Shown: one piece after another, positions 56,517 through 64,000 of the stretch
Layout: each line of letters starts with the position of its first letter
Position numbering within the stretch: position 1 is the first letter of the stretch
NCBI RefSeq assembly: GCF_022271435.1
Contig: NZ_JAFIQY010000010.1
Coordinates: 62,001 to 126,000 of the forward strand
Reading direction: 5' to 3'
DNA length: 64,000 bases
Origin: Streptomyces monomycini
Lineage (GTDB): Bacteria > Actinomycetota > Actinomycetes > Streptomycetales > Streptomycetaceae
Position numbers and translations under genes: made by a program
Notes under the pieces: generated by a model
What the model was told of the DNA's origin: nothing
Database searches by the model: none
What the model saw: only the letters and a program-made list of their open reading frames with translations

Positions 56517-57971
56517 CTACCGCTTCTGCTTCTGGTGCTTCTGCTGCTGTTCGAGGATCTTGTTGGCCGCTTCCTGCGCGTTCTTGACCGCCGCCGCGGG
56601 CTCCTCTTCCCCCTTGATCCCCTTCTGCATCTCCCGCACCACCGCGTCACCGACCTGGGTGGTCCACTCCACGGGCGTGTTGGCGTCCAGCTGGGCCGCC
56701 TTCAGCTCCTCGGCCCCGATGGCGCGCGCCATCGTCTCCGGGTCCTTGCCGTCGCCCCGGTCGGCGAAGTACGGGTCGGCGAGCCCCTTCGCGTTCGACG
56801 GGTAGATCGTCACCTGTTTCGAGAACGCCACCTGGTTGGGCCCGTTGGTCACCCACTTCGCGAACTCCGCCGCCGCGTCCGGGTGCGCGGTGTCCTTCCG
56901 CACGCCCAGCGACTGCGTGTAGATGCCGATGTGCTTCAGCGTCCCGGTGACGGCCGGCGCCACCTGCGTGTTCGCGTACGCCGAGGGGGAGTTGCGCTTG
57001 ACGTCCTTGAGGACGCCCGGCGACCCGGGCCCGAACACCAGCTTCCCCGCCCCGTAGAGCTGCGCGAGGTCATCGGCCTTGGTCAGCGACTCCTTCGGCA
57101 TGGCCCCCATCGCGTACAGCTTCTTCATCCGCTGCACCCACTCGACGGCCTTGGACGTGTCGAAGGCGAACGCGTCCTTCTCCTTGTTCAGGATCGGCAC
57201 GCCCATCTTCTGCCAGTCACCCGGCAGCCTCCCCTTCGGGTCCGCCATGAACGCGCTGTACCGGCCGTCCGCCGCCTTCGCGATCCGCTCCGCCTGGTCG
57301 AAGAACTGCTCCACGGTGGTGGGCGGCTTGTTCACGTCGAGCCCGGCCTTGGCGAAGAGTTCCCTGTTGTACGTGAGGATCTCGGGCGTCACGTACCAGG
57401 GATACGCGTACACGCCGTCCCCCTTGCCCGGCAGCTTGTACTGCTCCCAGGCACCCGGTACGTACTCCTGCGCGATCTTCGGGTCCAGCCGGGCGACGTC
57501 CGCGAGCATCCCCCGGTCGCCGAGCAACTGGAAGGAGTCGGTGTTCAGGTTGACCACATCAGGCAGCCCGCCGGCCTGCGCATCCGCCACGAGCTTCTCG
57601 TTGTAACCGTCACCCGGCACGTCTTCCCAGGTCACCTTGGTACCCGGGTACTTCTTCTCGAACGCGTCGATGACGCCCTGCACGTACGCGGTGAAGTTCG
57701 GCTTCAGCTGGAGCGTACGGAAGGTGATCTCGCCGGAGACCTTGCCGGTCCGCTTCGGCTGCCCCTCGGCGGCCGAGGACCCCTCGGCCCCGCCGACACC
57801 GCAGGCGGCCGTGGCCGACAGCAGAGCGGCCGCGAGGGCGGTGGCCATGACCGGCCGGGAGCGCCCGGGACGATGATTGCTCGCACTGCACGCGCTGCTC
57901 GCGCCCTGGGCGCCGCTCGCGCCGTCTGCTCTGCTCACGTTACGTACGGGATCCAAGTGCCTGCGCGTCAT
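56517..57971 (-). CDS. Carbohydrate ABC transporter solute-binding lipoprotein
   Basis: A 484-residue extracellular binding protein. The lipobox cysteine is C57 (LSATAAC). The mature protein has the family-1 outline: GEITFRTLQLKPNFTAYVQGVIDAFEKKYPGTKVTWEDVPGDGYNEKLVADAQAGGLPDVVNLNTDS. The start at 57971 has AGGAG six bases upstream but places 40 residues before the hydrophobic part of the signal; a start at residue 41 or 42 (VMATALAAAL) would give a normal signal peptide. First gene of the importer operon, divergent from the LacI gene. Ends in a Gln/Lys-rich tail. Confidence 0.9.
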   Translation of the reverse strand: MTRRHLDPVRNVSRADGASGAQGASSACSASNHRPGRSRPVMATALAAALLSATAACGVGGAEGSSAAEGQPKRTGKVSGEITFRTLQLKPNFTAYVQGVIDAFEKKYPGTKVTWEDVPGDGYNEKLVADAQAGGLPDVVNLNTDSFQLLGDRGMLADVARLDPKIAQEYVPGAWEQYKLPGKGDGVYAYPWYVTPEILTYNRELFAKAGLDVNKPPTTVEQFFDQAERIAKAADGRYSAFMADPKGRLPGDWQKMGVPILNKEKDAFAFDTSKAVEWVQRMKKLYAMGAMPKESLTKADDLAQLYGAGKLVFGPGSPGVLKDVKRNSPSAYANTQVAPAVTGTLKHIGIYTQSLGVRKDTAHPDAAAEFAKWVTNGPNQVAFSKQVTIYPSNAKGLADPYFADRGDGKDPETMARAIGAEELKAAQLDANTPVEWTTQVGDAVVREMQKGIKGEEEPAAAVKNAQEAANKILEQQQKHQKQKR

Positions 57972-58488
57972 GGTCACTCCTGCGTCGGGGAAACGCTTCT
58001 GCCCGGGCGGCACGTCCCCGTGAGGGAACGCTCCCGCATCGGGGAACCGCGAGGAAACAGCAAAGAGCCACGCACGGACCGGCACACGACCGGCCGCGCC
58101 GCCGGATGGCGATGCCAACGTTGTCGTCCGCTTTCCGTCCCGTCAATGCACGTTCCCCAACTCCGCCGCCCCGAGTTCCCCCCACCTCGTCATCCCTCCG
58201 CGCCCACCCCCGCCCTTTCCTGCCACACCACTCCCCCCACCTGCACTAATGCGCTAAAGCCGCCACGCATGAAACCCACCGTCTCAATTCCGTAACGATG
58301 CCCGGGAGTTAATCTGCCGACGCACCTTCTTCCACCTCCCCGTACAACGATTGACTTCCCGCACCCACACCGTGATCCTGAACCACCTAATGCGCTTTAG
58401 CCCGTTCACCTAATGCGGTTTAGCAACCAAGGCCTCCCCGGCCACCGCACCACGGACACCGGGCCGACCGGAGGAGCTGACGGACGAC
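57972..58488. promoter_or_regulatory. Divergent control region with three LacI-type operators
   Basis: This 517-bp interval has no gene. Three 14-bp sites match CTAATGCG[CG]TWWAG: O1 58246-58259, O2 58387-58400, O3 58410-58423. O1 lies on the importer side, downstream of a TTGAGA (58287-58282, minus strand) that could be its -35. O2 and O3 are 23 bases apart, downstream of TTGACT (58351-58356) with GATCCT 17 bases later, a candidate LacI promoter. O1 and O2 are 141 bases apart, compatible with DNA looping. Confidence 0.7.
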
Positions 58489-59646
58489 ATGACCACCGGC
58501 CCCCCAGCCTCGGACGACGCCCCCCGCACCCCCACGGCGCCCCCGCGCCGCCGCCCGACCATGAAGGACATCGCCGCACGCGCCGGCGTCTCCCCCTCGG
58601 CCGTGTCCTTCGCCCTCAACGACCGCGACGGCGTCTCCCCCGGCACCCGCGCCCGTATCCGCGAGGTCGCCGAGGAACTGGGCTGGCAGCCCAACAGCGC
58701 CGCCCGCGCACTGTCCGGCGAACGCTCCGACTGCGTCGGACTCGTCCTCGCCCGCCCCGCCCGTACCCTCGGCGTCGAGTCCTTCTTCCTCCAGCTGGTC
58801 TCCGGCATCCAGGAGGCCCTCGCCGCCCGGCGCGTCGCGCTCCTCTTCCAGGTCGTCGAGGACCTGGACGCCGAGTGCGCGACCTACCGGCGCTGGTGGG
58901 CCGAGCGGCGCGTGGACGGCGTCCTGGTCGTGGATCCCCGCACCGAGGACCCCCGCCCGGCCCTCCTCGCCTCCCTGGCCCTGCCCACTGTCGTCATCGG
59001 GGACACCCAGCTGGGACCTGGGACGGTAGCGGCGCCCGGGGCAGGAGCGACACCTGGAACGACCCCGCCCCAGCAGCCCACCCCCACCCTCTCTCCCGCC
59101 CCCCTCTCCACCATCTGGGCCGACGACGCCGCCGCGATGCGCTCGATCATCGACCACCTGCACGCGCTCGGCCACCGTCGCATCGTGCACATCGCCGGCC
59201 TGCCCGGCCTCGCCCACACCGAACGCCGGGTAGCCGCCCTGCGCGCCGAGGCCGCCCGCCTCGGCCTGGACGCCCGCGACGTCCGCTCCGTCTGCACGGA
59301 CTACTCCGACGAGCAGGGCGCCGAAGCCACCCGCCGCCTGCTGGCCACCCCTCACCCGCCCACCGCGATCGTCTACGACAACGACGTGATGGCCGTGGCC
59401 GGCGCCGCCGTGGCCGCCGGACGCGGTGTTCCCGTACCCGGCGCCCTGTCCATCGTCGCCTGGGACGACTCGCCCCTGTGCCGCGTGACCCACCCGCGTC
59501 TGACCTCACTGGTACGCGACACCGCCGGATTCGGCCGCCTGGCCGCCCAGGAGCTGCTGTCCCTCCTGGACGGCGCGCCCACCCGCCGGCTCCAGGCCGA
59601 GCTGCCGCACCTCGAACACCGCGAGAGCACCACCCGCGCGCCCTGA
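58489..59646 (+). CDS. LacI family regulator of the glycan locus
   Basis: A 385-residue regulator. The helix-turn-helix is PTMKDIAARAGVSPSAVSFALNDRDGVSPGTRARIREVAEELGWQPNSAARAL (residues 23-75), with the minor-groove hinge helix included. The rest is a periplasmic-binding-protein-like sugar domain (LVLARPARTLGVESFFLQLVSGIQEAL, VDGVLVVD, TAIVYDNDVMAVAG). A Pro/Thr/Ala insert (~185-205) interrupts the sensor domain. Three operators with the half-site CTAA lie upstream. Divergent from the importer operon, which it should repress until a sugar binds. A start at codon 24 (MKDIAARAGVS) is also possible. Confidence 0.92.
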   Translation: MTTGPPASDDAPRTPTAPPRRRPTMKDIAARAGVSPSAVSFALNDRDGVSPGTRARIREVAEELGWQPNSAARALSGERSDCVGLVLARPARTLGVESFFLQLVSGIQEALAARRVALLFQVVEDLDAECATYRRWWAERRVDGVLVVDPRTEDPRPALLASLALPTVVIGDTQLGPGTVAAPGAGATPGTTPPQQPTPTLSPAPLSTIWADDAAAMRSIIDHLHALGHRRIVHIAGLPGLAHTERRVAALRAEAARLGLDARDVRSVCTDYSDEQGAEATRRLLATPHPPTAIVYDNDVMAVAGAAVAAGRGVPVPGALSIVAWDDSPLCRVTHPRLTSLVRDTAGFGRLAAQELLSLLDGAPTRRLQAELPHLEHRESTTRAP

Positions 59647-59693
59647 TTCCCCGTACACCCGGACTCACCCCTGTTACCACCCGGTACGGGGAA
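59647..59693. terminator. Inverted repeat after the LacI gene
   Basis: A 10-bp perfect stem (TTCCCCGTAC / GTACGGGGAA) with a 27-base loop begins directly after the LacI stop. It may be a terminator or part of the leader of the M23 peptidase gene. Confidence 0.5.
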
Positions 59694-59766
59694 CCTCTGC
59701 GCCGTTCGGGCGCCCACCGGGCGTTTCCAGATGCATCCGCCCGGCGTAGGGCGTGTCCTCACAACT

Positions 59767-60300
59767 ATGAACTGGCTCCGCAGACGACTCCTGCTGCTCG
59801 GCGTGGTGCCGGTGGCGATCGGTACCGTCCTCGGCCTGACCGCGACCGAGGCGGTCCCGACCGCGGCGGCCGGCCCGTGGACCCGCCCGATCGCCGCCCA
59901 TGCCCGCATCAGCTCGCCCTACGGCGTCAAGGGCAACTGGGCCGCCGGCCATCACACCGGTGTCGACTTCGCCGTCCGCACCGGCACCCCGGTCTCCTCG
60001 GTCGGCTCCGGCACCGTCGTCCTGGCCAAACGCTCGGGCGACTACGGCCTCGCCGTCACCATCCACATGACCGACGGCTACTACACCCTCTTCGGCCACC
60101 TCTCCCGCATCACCGCCCGCGTCGGCCAACGCGTACGGGCCGGCACCCGCATCGGCTACAGCGGCTCCACCGGCCGCACCACCGGCCCCCACCTCCACTT
60201 CGAGGTACGCAAGACACGCCGCTACGGCTCCGACATCAACCCCCTCACCTACCTGTCCCGCCGAGGCATCCGCATCACCCACCGCGCCATCCCCCACTAA
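59767..60300 (+). CDS. M23 family (LytM-type) peptidoglycan endopeptidase, secreted
   Basis: A 177-residue exported zinc metallopeptidase. An N-terminal signal or anchor segment (MNWLRRRLLLLGVVPVAIGTVLGLTATEAV) leads to the LytM domain: SPYGVKGNWAAGHHTGVDFAVRTGTPVSSVGSGTV with H63-x3-D67 zinc ligands, and GPHLHFEVRKTRR with the H-x-H pair. It cleaves cross-bridges in peptidoglycan. The start at 59767 is chosen because it gives the basic residues and hydrophobic stretch of the signal directly. No ydaO-type c-di-AMP riboswitch was recognised in the 120-bp leader. Confidence 0.9.
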   Translation: MNWLRRRLLLLGVVPVAIGTVLGLTATEAVPTAAAGPWTRPIAAHARISSPYGVKGNWAAGHHTGVDFAVRTGTPVSSVGSGTVVLAKRSGDYGLAVTIHMTDGYYTLFGHLSRITARVGQRVRAGTRIGYSGSTGRTTGPHLHFEVRKTRRYGSDINPLTYLSRRGIRITHRAIPH

Positions 60301-60912
60301 CCCACGCCGCAGTTACGCCTACACCCCCACCCACGCGCCCACCGCCACACCTCCTCTCCCCCCCCCGCCCCGCCCCCTCCCTCCGCCTCCCCTCCCCCTC
60401 ACCACACCACCACCACGACAGCCCCAACACCCTCACCCAGCCCCCAGCCCCCCCAGCCCCCAGGCCCCAACCCCAGCCCCCAACCCTCAGCCCTCAGCCC
60501 TCAGCCCTCAGCCCTCAGCCCCACACAACCCACCCCCACCTCACCCAAGCCAGCCCGACCCATCCCAACCCGTCCCGCCCCGCGCCGCGCCGTCCCGACC
60601 ACGGCCTACAGACCGAACACCCTCCCGACCATCACGGCACCCACGAACCACTCACCGACGCCCCCATGAGCAACACGCCCGTGTCGACCCAGGCGCTGGG
60701 AGACGACGCAGGAACGCCGGAGGCCGACCCCGTACACCCCACACCCGCCGAGCATGGGCAGCCCGACAAGTCAGCCACCCAGCCCGCCAGTCCAGCGCCA
60801 AGAAGAAGCCCCCAACAACCCCCGCCCCAGCCCCAGCCTTACCCCCCCCCACCGAAACCCACCCGCCTCCCCGCCCACCCCTTCCCTCCCCTCACCTCCT
60901 ACCTCCCTCCCC
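60301..60912. other. 612-bp C-rich spacer between convergent genes
   Basis: No credible gene is seen. The plus strand is strongly C-rich (long runs such as CCCCCCC) with repeated words. Five perfect tandem copies of CCCTCAG lie at 60484-60518, preceded by CAGCCCC-type repeats. Several frames are open across it but only as proline/threonine low complexity. The minus strand, rich in runs of three or more G, could form G-quadruplexes. Confidence 0.6.
60484..60518 (+). repeat. Tandem heptamer (CCCTCAG) x5
   Basis: Five perfect copies in tandem inside the C-rich spacer. On the other strand this is CTGAGGG repeated. Prone to slippage and likely variable between strains. Confidence 0.9.
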
Positions 60913-61716
60913 CTACTCCCTCCCCTCCCTATCCCTCTCCGGCAGTTCCTCGACCTCCGCCCGGTCGTACCGGCCGAGCCGCCCCGGAGCCAGCCCGTTC
61001 CGCTCCGCCGTCACCTCGAACCTGCCGGCCGGCCACCCCAACAGCGCCGCCGCCTCCTTGGCCGTCACACTCCGCTCCATCCACCGCTGCCGCTCAGCCA
61101 CCACCCCCGCGACCAGCTCCCCGTCCAGCCCGTCGAGGCTCTCCAGGCTGAACATGGGGTACCCCCGGAACTCCCCCGCCGGCCGAAGGTGCCCCTGCCC
61201 CGCCAGCACCCGTACGTCCTCCCGCTCGACCTCCAGCTCCGTACGCCCGGCCAGGTGCTTCGCCGCGTCGATCGACCCCAGCCCGGGATGGTCACCGAGC
61301 TCTTCCCTGATCTCCGCCACCCGCTCCCGCAAGCCCTCCACGACCTCGCGCGACCACCGCTTGCCGTCCACGTCCGGCGGCGGCAACAGGCCCCGCTGCC
61401 CGGCCCGGCCGACCTGCCACCGCTGAAGGTCCAGCTCACTCGCCAGTTGGTGCGGGCCGAACGTCTCCCCCTTGACCGGCTGACGGCGTCCGCCCTTCAC
61501 GGCGCCCTGCGCGTCCCCGTAGTTCTCGTCCCCCACCACGGACAGGATCTCCTCGACCCGGTCCGGCAGCGTCTTGGCCAACCCCATCGACCAACGCTCG
61601 TCCCCCACGTCCGGGGGCGGAATCAGCCCCCGCGTCTCGGCACGCCGTACGTGCCGCGGTTCGATCCCCAGCCACTCGGCCAGCTGATGCGGCCCGAACG
61701 CCCGTTCCTTGGCCAT
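60913..61716 (-). CDS. Protein with four tandem MerR/excisionase-like HTH repeats
   Basis: A 267-residue soluble protein made of four related ~60-residue units. Units 1 and 2 are very alike: FGPHQLAEWLGIEPRHVRRAETRGLIPPPDVGDERWS and FGPHQLASELDLQRWQVGRAGQRGLLPPPDVDGKRWS. Units 3 and 4 are more diverged (GSIDAAKHLAGRTELEVEREDVRVLAGQGHL, SVTAKEAAALLGWPAGRFEVTAERNGLAPGRLGRYD). Each has the order helix-turn-recognition helix and a G-L-[IL]-P-P-type wing, as in MerR and excisionase winged helices. A DNA-binding role is inferred; no family name is recognised. The start at 61716 follows GGAGGG by three bases. Confidence 0.75.
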   Translation of the reverse strand: MAKERAFGPHQLAEWLGIEPRHVRRAETRGLIPPPDVGDERWSMGLAKTLPDRVEEILSVVGDENYGDAQGAVKGGRRQPVKGETFGPHQLASELDLQRWQVGRAGQRGLLPPPDVDGKRWSREVVEGLRERVAEIREELGDHPGLGSIDAAKHLAGRTELEVEREDVRVLAGQGHLRPAGEFRGYPMFSLESLDGLDGELVAGVVAERQRWMERSVTAKEAAALLGWPAGRFEVTAERNGLAPGRLGRYDRAEVEELPERDREGRE

Positions 61717-61860
61717 GTGCCCTCCCGTCGCCGCCATCGGATACCCGATCACGTACCCACATGACGAAGCCCACCGGCCCCGCAAGCAACAATTTTAGAG
61801 CCCGGGGCCGATTTTCAACTGGCCTGTGGATAACCCTCGTTCCCCCGCGTCCGCGACGTG

Positions 61861-62292
61861 TCAGCGCCTGCTCGCGGCCACTGCGACGATCCCGCTCAGG
61901 ACGCCGAGCGCCACGCACAACGGCGAGTACAGGACACTGTTCAACCGCTGGAACTCGACGGCGGCCCCGGAGTTCATGAAGTACCCGCCCACGCCACGGG
62001 CCAGCATGACCACGGCCAGCCCGTACATGCCCACCAGCCGCAGCCAGTCCGGGCCGATCGCCGGGATGGACTCATTGACCATGAGCGTGAGCACGGCGCC
62101 ACCGATCAGCGCCGCCCCCACCAGCATCGTGCTGGGCGCCGACGGCATCACACCGTCGTCGCTGCCACCGATCGTCTTGGTGAACGTCACCGTGTCCTTC
62201 ATCGGCCAGGTCGTGAAAGCCCAGACGAAATGCAGCACCCCGACTGCCGCCAGAACAACCGCCAACCCCACCGGAATCACCGTGCGAACCAT
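61861..62292 (-). CDS. DUF3995-like four-helix membrane protein
   Basis: A 143-residue membrane protein with four hydrophobic segments. The N-terminal block VGVLHFVWAFTTWPMKDT matches the pattern I associate with DUF3995, with the other helices at about 52-72, 82-104 and 120-140. It has a short charged loop containing KTIGGSDDG. The start at 62292 (MVRTVIPVG) is chosen because helix 1 begins directly after it. Function unknown. It ends 145 bases before the start of the four-HTH gene and could be read with it. Confidence 0.75.
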   Translation of the reverse strand: MVRTVIPVGLAVVLAAVGVLHFVWAFTTWPMKDTVTFTKTIGGSDDGVMPSAPSTMLVGAALIGGAVLTLMVNESIPAIGPDWLRLVGMYGLAVVMLARGVGGYFMNSGAAVEFQRLNSVLYSPLCVALGVLSGIVAVAASRR

Positions 62293-62750
62293 GTACAACG
62301 CCTCCCCCTGGCCGCCGCCCATACGGAACAGACCCAGTATGGCAACTGCTCTTAATCACACCGCAGTTGGGGTGGCCTTGACACGCCGACCGCCATCAAC
62401 CGTCGAGCAGCGGCCGATAATCGGCCGCAGCGACACCCACCCCATCCACGACGACCTCGGCAGCGCCGTCCTCGCCGTCCTCAGGGGTGGCGTCGGTGAT
62501 CACTTCGAGTCGGCGGGGTCTTGTTCCGCTTCGGCCACGAGACCCCGGTCAGCAGGCGTCGCACCCATGGGGCCTCCGGGCTCCGTCCGGACCATCCAGG
62601 AATCACCACCGCACCACGGCGAGAAACCACTCCGCGCGCCACCCGGGCACACCCCGGACACCGTCCCGCAACGCAAAGATCCCGCCCGATCAACAGATCG
62701 GACGGGATCTCATGAACCACTCCCGAGCCAACTCGGAAACAGTCCGCCGG
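62293..62750. other. 458-bp interval without a convincing gene
   Basis: This holds the leader of the DUF3995 gene on the left and the tRNA terminator on the right (62677-62710). A 79-codon open frame on the minus strand (62481-62720) has no ribosome site and includes the terminator; I do not call it. Composition is ordinary and slightly less GC-rich than the coding regions. Confidence 0.5.
62677..62710 (-). terminator. Terminator of tRNA-Ala
   Basis: A 15-bp stem with one mismatch and loop AACA (62677-62691 and 62696-62710), 40 bases past the tRNA 3' end. On the minus strand it is followed by TTTGCGTTG, a short T-rich tract. Confidence 0.75.
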
Positions 62751-62823
62751 TGGACCTGAGGGGATTCGAACCCCTGACCCCCTCGTTGCGAACGAGGTGC
62801 GCTACCAGCTGCGCCACAGGCCC
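62751..62823 (-). tRNA. tRNA-Ala (anticodon CGC)
   Basis: A 73-nt cloverleaf on the minus strand: acceptor GGGCCTG pairing with CAGGTCC, a D-arm with AGCTGGTA, the anticodon stem CCTCG/CGAGG with loop TTCGCAA (anticodon CGC), and a T-arm AGGGG-TTCGAAT-CCCCT. Discriminator base A; CCA is not encoded. Confidence 0.95.
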
Positions 62824-62898
62824 TTGCGACGAGTGAAACTCTAGCATCCTTGTCGGGGTGCTCAAAAATCGCTTCCCGTGCTGGTCAGCTGTGGGGGG

Positions 62899-64000
62899 TC
62901 ACTCGTTCGCCGCGCGGGGGCGGTCCTCGTCGGCGTACTGGTCGAACAGGGGGGTGCGGCCCCGGGTGCGGCGGCCGGGGGTGGTGCGGCGCTGCGGGGT
63001 GGCGGACGGGGTGGGCTGGGGGGTCTCGGTGGCCGGGCCGGAGCGGGCGGAGCTCCAGGCGTCGTCGGCGTCGAGGTCGACGTGGCTGGTGGCGCGCGGG
63101 GCGACGGGGGCCGTGACGTACGTCGGGAGCGGGACCGGGACGGGGTCCCAGCCGCCGGGCTCGGTGCGCTCGCGTTCGCGCTGCTGGTCCACCCACTCCG
63201 CGTGGTCGGTCTCCTCCACCAGGGCGCGGCGGCCGGCCGTCGACGCCGGCTCGGGGCGGGGGGCGGGCGCGGGAGTGCGCGCCGGGGCGGGGGGCGTGGT
63301 GGCGGCGTCCTCAGCGGGGGCTTCGTCGGCGGGGGGCTGCTGGGACGCCTGAGGAGGGCGTGGCCTGCCCTCCCGTAGCCGCTGGGCGGCCGCCTCGGCC
63401 TGGCGCTGGTCCATGGTGAAGGTGAAGCGGCGCCGTTCCTGGGCGCGGAGGTAGACGATGTACGCGCTGAGCAGTATGGCGGGGATGGCCGGCGCCCAGA
63501 GGAAGGCGAGGCCGCCGACGGCCGCGACGACCGTGCCGACGGTGAAGGCGAGGAAGAGGACGGTGGTGGTGCGCCGGCGGCGGGCCAGCACCTTGGCGCG
63601 CTTCATGCGGTCGGCGGTGGAGGCCCGGCCGAAGCCGGGCTTCTTGACGGGACGCGGCGCAGGGCCGGTCGCGCCGCCGGCGGCGGGCGCCGGCTGGCGT
63701 TGAGCGGCGGGCGGAACTTCGTCCGCGGGCGCGTCGAAGTCCCGGACGTCGGCCTCCTCGGCCACGGCGTCCGGCTCACGCACTTCGCCCGCATCGTCGG
63801 TGGACCGGCCGCCCTGCCCCTCCAGCCCCTTGGCGTAACGGCGCTCCATGGCCGCGCGTCCGGACAGGAGCCGGATGGCGGTACTGAAGCGCTCCGTCGG
63901 CCGGGCTTCATTGAGCTCGTCCTGCCTGCGGAGCCACATCGGCACCAAGTAGGCGGCCCAGGCCCCGACGATGACTGCGTAGATGAGGCCGCTGCTGCTC
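62899..64000 (-). CDS. sepX: Divisome membrane protein SepX (GlpR), 5' end at the window edge
   Basis: A ~366-residue membrane protein of cell division in filamentous actinomycetes. The sequence from the edge reads SSSGLIYAVIVGAWAAYLVPMWLRRQDELNEARPTERFSTAIRLLSGRAAMERRYAKG, the well conserved N-terminus of SepX/GlpR. Only the first two bases of the start codon lie outside. Helix 1 is residues ~5-20. A Pro/Ala linker precedes two close helices (VLFLAFTVGTVVAAVGGLAFLWAPAIPAILLSAYIVYL), followed by a long disordered Pro/Ala/Thr/Arg-rich cytoplasmic tail. The protein binds the gephyrin-like protein Glp and stabilises the divisome. The neighbouring tRNA-Ala is the usual context. Confidence 0.88.
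   Translation of the reverse strand, partial: SSSGLIYAVIVGAWAAYLVPMWLRRQDELNEARPTERFSTAIRLLSGRAAMERRYAKGLEGQGGRSTDDAGEVREPDAVAEEADVRDFDAPADEVPPAAQRQPAPAAGGATGPAPRPVKKPGFGRASTADRMKRAKVLARRRRTTTVLFLAFTVGTVVAAVGGLAFLWAPAIPAILLSAYIVYLRAQERRRFTFTMDQRQAEAAAQRLREGRPRPPQASQQPPADEAPAEDAATTPPAPARTPAPAPRPEPASTAGRRALVEETDHAEWVDQQRERERTEPGGWDPVPVPLPTYVTAPVAPRATSHVDLDADDAWSSARSGPATETPQPTPSATPQRRTTPGRRTRGRTPLFDQYADEDRPRAANE

Noticed and set aside
59647..59766. c-di-AMP (ydaO-type) riboswitch before the M23 peptidase
   Set aside because: Such switches are common before cell-wall hydrolase genes in Streptomyces, but the leader is too short and lacks the conserved motifs.
58413..61151. Very long Pro/Arg-rich open frame covering the LacI and M23 genes
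   Set aside because: It is out of frame with two well supported genes and owes its length to high GC content.
62481..62720. 79-codon minus-strand frame between the tRNA and the DUF3995 gene
   Set aside because: No ribosome site; its first part contains the tRNA terminator hairpin and the composition is not protein-like.
62387..62836. Open frame reading ...RGFEPLTPSLRTRCATSCATGP across the tRNA gene
   Set aside because: It is antisense to tRNA-Ala; this peptide is a familiar artefact of translating the reverse of a tRNA gene.
1..64000. CRISPR arrays, insertion sequences, prophage or rRNA genes
   Set aside because: No array of spaced repeats, transposase, integrase or rRNA-like sequence was found in reading both strands.

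Overview
The window has the very high GC content, GTG/TTG starts, GGAGG-type ribosome binding sites and divisome/tRNA context of an actinomycete chromosome, almost certainly Streptomyces: a SepX/GlpR-type divisome gene beside tRNA-Ala, a protein O-mannosyltransferase, a tricorn protease and XRE-DUF397 and MerR/TipAS genes. It looks chromosomal and mostly accessory. No transposase, integrase, phage gene, rRNA or CRISPR array was seen. All names are from reading the sequence; no database was searched.

Layout. 1-9.3 kb: the end of a protein O-mannosyltransferase, a penicillin-binding protein, an EamA exporter, an SDR enzyme, a beta-lactamase-fold hydrolase and a nickel/cobalt ECF importer (CbiMN-CbiQ-CbiO) with a Nur-like box at its promoter. 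9.4-20.2 kb: an MFS pump fused to a winged helix, a second beta-lactamase-fold hydrolase, a TetR-MmpL pair, tricorn protease and an L,D-transpeptidase-like secreted protein. 20.2-24.6 kb: a translationally coupled Baeyer-Villiger monooxygenase, hydrolase and SDR operon with a divergent MerR regulator. 24.6-30.5 kb: secreted PI-PLC/lectin, ALF-repeat and other exported proteins, and an oxidoreductase-AraC pair. 30.6-34.3 kb: the least familiar region. A PCMT-type methyltransferase is coupled to two tiny proteins that share one exact Cys3His spacing, and lies back to back with an XRE(DUF5753)-DUF397 pair and near an ATP-grasp-like gene.

34.4-42.5 kb: a TetR/methyltransferase pair with an operator inside the promoter, a barstar-domain protein, a methyltransferase-P450 pair flanked by short direct repeats that resemble the 3' end of an exonuclease III gene, a DUF6247-like toxin-antitoxin candidate, intact exonuclease III and a GNAT enzyme. 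42.6-47.6 kb: a DUF1269 protein, a lipoprotein-histidine kinase pair with no response regulator, and a TipAS-type MerR regulator coupled to a glycosyltransferase. 47.7-59.6 kb: a coherent locus for taking up and degrading mannose-rich glycans (GH38, GH85, GH5, ABC importer, divergent LacI regulator with three operators). 59.7-64 kb: an M23 peptidase, a C-rich spacer, a protein with four HTH-like repeats, a DUF3995 membrane protein, tRNA-Ala(CGC) and SepX.

Together the genes describe a soil saprophyte with inducible catabolic operons (glycans, ketones), several one-component regulators sitting beside their targets, and a few compact modules (30.6-33.5 kb, 37.3-40.3 kb) that look like recent acquisitions.
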